DNA of 64,000 nt from Panonychus citri (Eukaryota; Arthropoda; Arachnida; Trombidiformes; Tetranychidae), in NCBI RefSeq assembly GCF_014898815.1, contig NW_026515482.1:930001-994000 (forward strand). The letters are read 5' to 3'. The notes beneath the pieces are model-generated. The model was not told where the DNA came from and did not search any database. It saw nothing but the letters and a program-made list of their open reading frames with translations. A program made the position numbers and the translations under genes. Shown one piece after another: positions 61,393 to 64,000 of the stretch. The number at the start of each line of letters is the position of its first letter. The first letter of the stretch is position 1.

Positions 61393-64000
61393 GTAAGTTA
61401 ATTGTTACTTTTTCCACTCTAAACAATTTAAGTAATACCAAATCAATATTATCGGTGATGATAGTAATTCATCAATTTAGATTAGTTCATTGATTATCTG
61501 ATCACCATTTCAATGTTTGTGATAAGTAAATGAAACAATCAAACAATTTATTGTTTCTACCAATACTAATTTACCAATCAACGTATATGTGATTAACCCA
61601 ATCCCAAACAATCAGATTGTTTCTCAATCAATTGTCCTTGATTAAGGTTGAATTTAATAATGATCATGATGATGATGATGATTGTAATTAATTGTCATGT
61701 TTAATATTTTCCTTGTTGATCCTTCTTTTAATTAGACGTGAGAAAACAAAGATTTTAATTATTTTCGATTTAGGATTTGATTTACTCTCTATTTACCTTT
61801 ACAACAATTTAGGTAATACATAAATAATCAGTTGATTGTTTGAATTATTTTCAAGTATCAAAACCCAGAAATAAATTTTTCTGTGTTATCAAAGTTGAAC
61901 TTGAAAGTTTTGTATATTTGATTAATCAATATGATTAAGTGTAAATCGGAATTATGTTATTTCCTGAAATAATCATTAATCTGATAAATTGTTTACTCCA
62001 ATAGTGGATTTATAAATTAGCAATTACTTTTTTTTTCGGGTTTAATAATAGTCAGGTTACCATGTTGATAGTTTATCTTTGATCGTTTATTGGGGCAAGG
62101 GCGTTAAATTGGTTAACTGTTTAAGTTTGTTGATTATCAGGAAGTGTTGATAATACTGATAATCAGGAAGAATTAAGGAAGACCAGTTAGTTGATTAGTT
62201 AACCAATGTAGGAATTAACAGGTTAAGATTAATGATGATGAATCAACAGCATAAACGTTAATTAACTTGTTTCGTGAGGCTTAAATTTATCAGAGACTCA
62301 CCTTGATTGTAATCATAATCACCTTCAGGGTTAATAAAGGTAAATATTGAAAAGATGAGGAAGAAGAGAAAGAAAGAGAAAGAGAGAGAAAGTGTAGAAA
62401 CAATAACAATCAATGATAATAATAATAACTAATTGTTAATGAAAAAAGTGTTTTAAATTTTACAACAATTACAATCAACTACAAGATCAGCAACCTTTTT
62501 GTTTCCTTATTTACTAATAATATTACATATTAAAAGATCATGTTGAGATCATTTCACTTTTCATTCACTTATCATCCTCTCTCTCTCTCTCGTCTTGATG
62601 ATGATGATGATGATCATCAGCATCATCATGATAATCTGAACAGGTTCCAATGAGAAAACAATGAAAATCTCATTCATTTTTTGATTCTGTTTATTGATAA
62701 AATGAAAAATGATTCGGTAATAATAGTAATCAGAATGGAACTTCATTACAATATTGACCAGTATTCTGAAAGTAAATTATCCCCCAGGAAGAAGATCATG
62801 ATCAGGGAAGAGAAGAATAAAAAAATTGATGAGTGAAAAAAGAAAAAAAAGAGCATCAACCTAAAGAGAAAACGATGAGTATGTTGATGAGAGGGATGAG
62901 GATGAGATGAGGATGAAGACAAGTAAAGGGTTCTAAGAATCCGTAGGTGTATCGGAAAGATGATTGACCTCAAACAAGGAACCGATTCGAAGCCAATAAA
63001 CTCTCACTGGGAAGACTATTACTATTTCACTAAGTTCTTGAAAGAAACCGCTACGTGAGAGATAATAACACTTGTACTGTTAATGATAATTATCTTCATC
63101 CTCATCCTCATCTTACTCATCTTCCCTCAGGGTGTAAGTACCGTTGGATGAGCAACGGAAAAGATAACCGGTCAATTGATTGAGATTCTGTTTCTCTCTC
63201 TCTCAAGGTCAAGGTTTCTTATTCTTATTCCTCATCTTTATTGTTTATTTTTCCATCAACAATTAACTAATTGTACTCATCAATTTACTCTCTATTACTT
63301 TTACTTTTTCTTTGTACAATCAAGTTCATATCCTTATAACTGTTAATTGATTTGATCAGTTGATCAATTCAGGTTATTCACCTAAACTTTTAATCAGTTG
63401 ATTATTTGTTGACCAATTTAGTTTCTGATTTTTGATTTGCTTGTTGATTGTTGATTGTTAATTTTGTATTTGCTTCATTATTTATAACCTTCAATTGTCT
63501 GGGTAGTTTAATTGTTTTGTTTAATTCTTATAATCAAAATACTTTGCCAACCAACAGCAATTGAACAATTAACTAGTTATCATTATTTTTTAATCTTTTC
63601 TTATTCAATTGATTAAAAGGACATCCATTGATTTATAATTTCCAGCTAATTGTTGATTTTGGATTTAATCATTAATTTGGTTATAATTTAAATGTAATTG
63701 TGACCTTAATGTTGAGAAAATACCTTTTTATCATCTTGATGACATTGAAATGTTTCAATAAATTTAGTTAATTATCATCATGATAATCAACCTAATGGAT
63801 TAAAATGATTAAAGCAAATTTTAAAAAAAAAGTCTTCAAGTTAATTGTACATAAAGTTACAATTTACGATTAGCATAACTTTAATTGTAACAATTTGAAA
63901 CTATGTTAAGTAAATTGTAAATTCATTTAGAGTGAGGATAAATTATTTAAATCCAATGAAGGACATTAAGATATTTAAATCAATTGTAATTAATGAAAGG
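61393..64000. other. Presumed first intron of the 61276 gene
   Basis: No convincing exon in the last 2.6 kb. AT-rich with GA/CT and GAT tracts near 62360-62395, 62576-62620 and 63193-63205. Confidence 0.5.

Overview
This is eukaryotic nuclear DNA: intron-containing genes with GT-AG junctions, AT-rich intergenic sequence, and many GA/CT dinucleotide and GAT/ATC trinucleotide tracts. The gene content (a CNG channel, an amplified AGO-clade Argonaute, RBM12, taxilin and NSMCE3 homologues) and the mostly short introns (62-102 bp in the small genes) suggest an arthropod. An acariform mite is my best guess, but the window alone does not prove it.

Layout. Positions 1-25.5 kb are gene-poor and full of simple repeats. 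One dispersed repeat (16327-17354) lies there and has an inverted partner at 55340-56237. From 25577 to 39936 (+) lies a cyclic nucleotide-gated channel subunit in five exons. Its second intron is about 12 kb, whereas the first and last are only 85 and 90 bp. An Argonaute gene follows at 40563-43486 (+), with three exons, 919 aa and all PIWI catalytic residues. A decayed Argonaute fragment in antisense orientation (40149-40302) sits just upstream of it. Three genes then run on the minus strand: an RBM12/SWAN-type five-RRM protein (44774-47335), taxilin (48168-50632, with an apparent one-base frameshift near its end) and the SMC5/6 subunit NSMCE3, a MAGE protein (51558-52464).

From 53.0 to 60.3 kb (+) there is a broken array of three more Argonaute copies. 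Copy 2 has a nearly full first exon with two small frame breaks and no exons 2-3. Copies 3 and 4 are truncated mosaics in which parts of the gene are replaced by CT-rich satellite or by unrelated sequence containing a short TA-flanked inverted-repeat element. Copy 2 keeps the exon 1 splice donor and copy 4 keeps complete exons 2 and 3, so the two could in principle be one gene with a 4.4-kb intron. At 61276 (+) a signal-peptide first exon starts a gene that continues beyond the window.

The most interesting region is 40-60 kb. An intact slicer-type Argonaute lies near several mosaic relatives, one antisense fragment and satellite-filled junctions. This suggests recent duplication, gene conversion and local rearrangement, and it gives a possible source of small RNAs against the Argonaute gene itself. 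Some frame breaks, including the one in taxilin, look like homopolymer indels and may be assembly errors.
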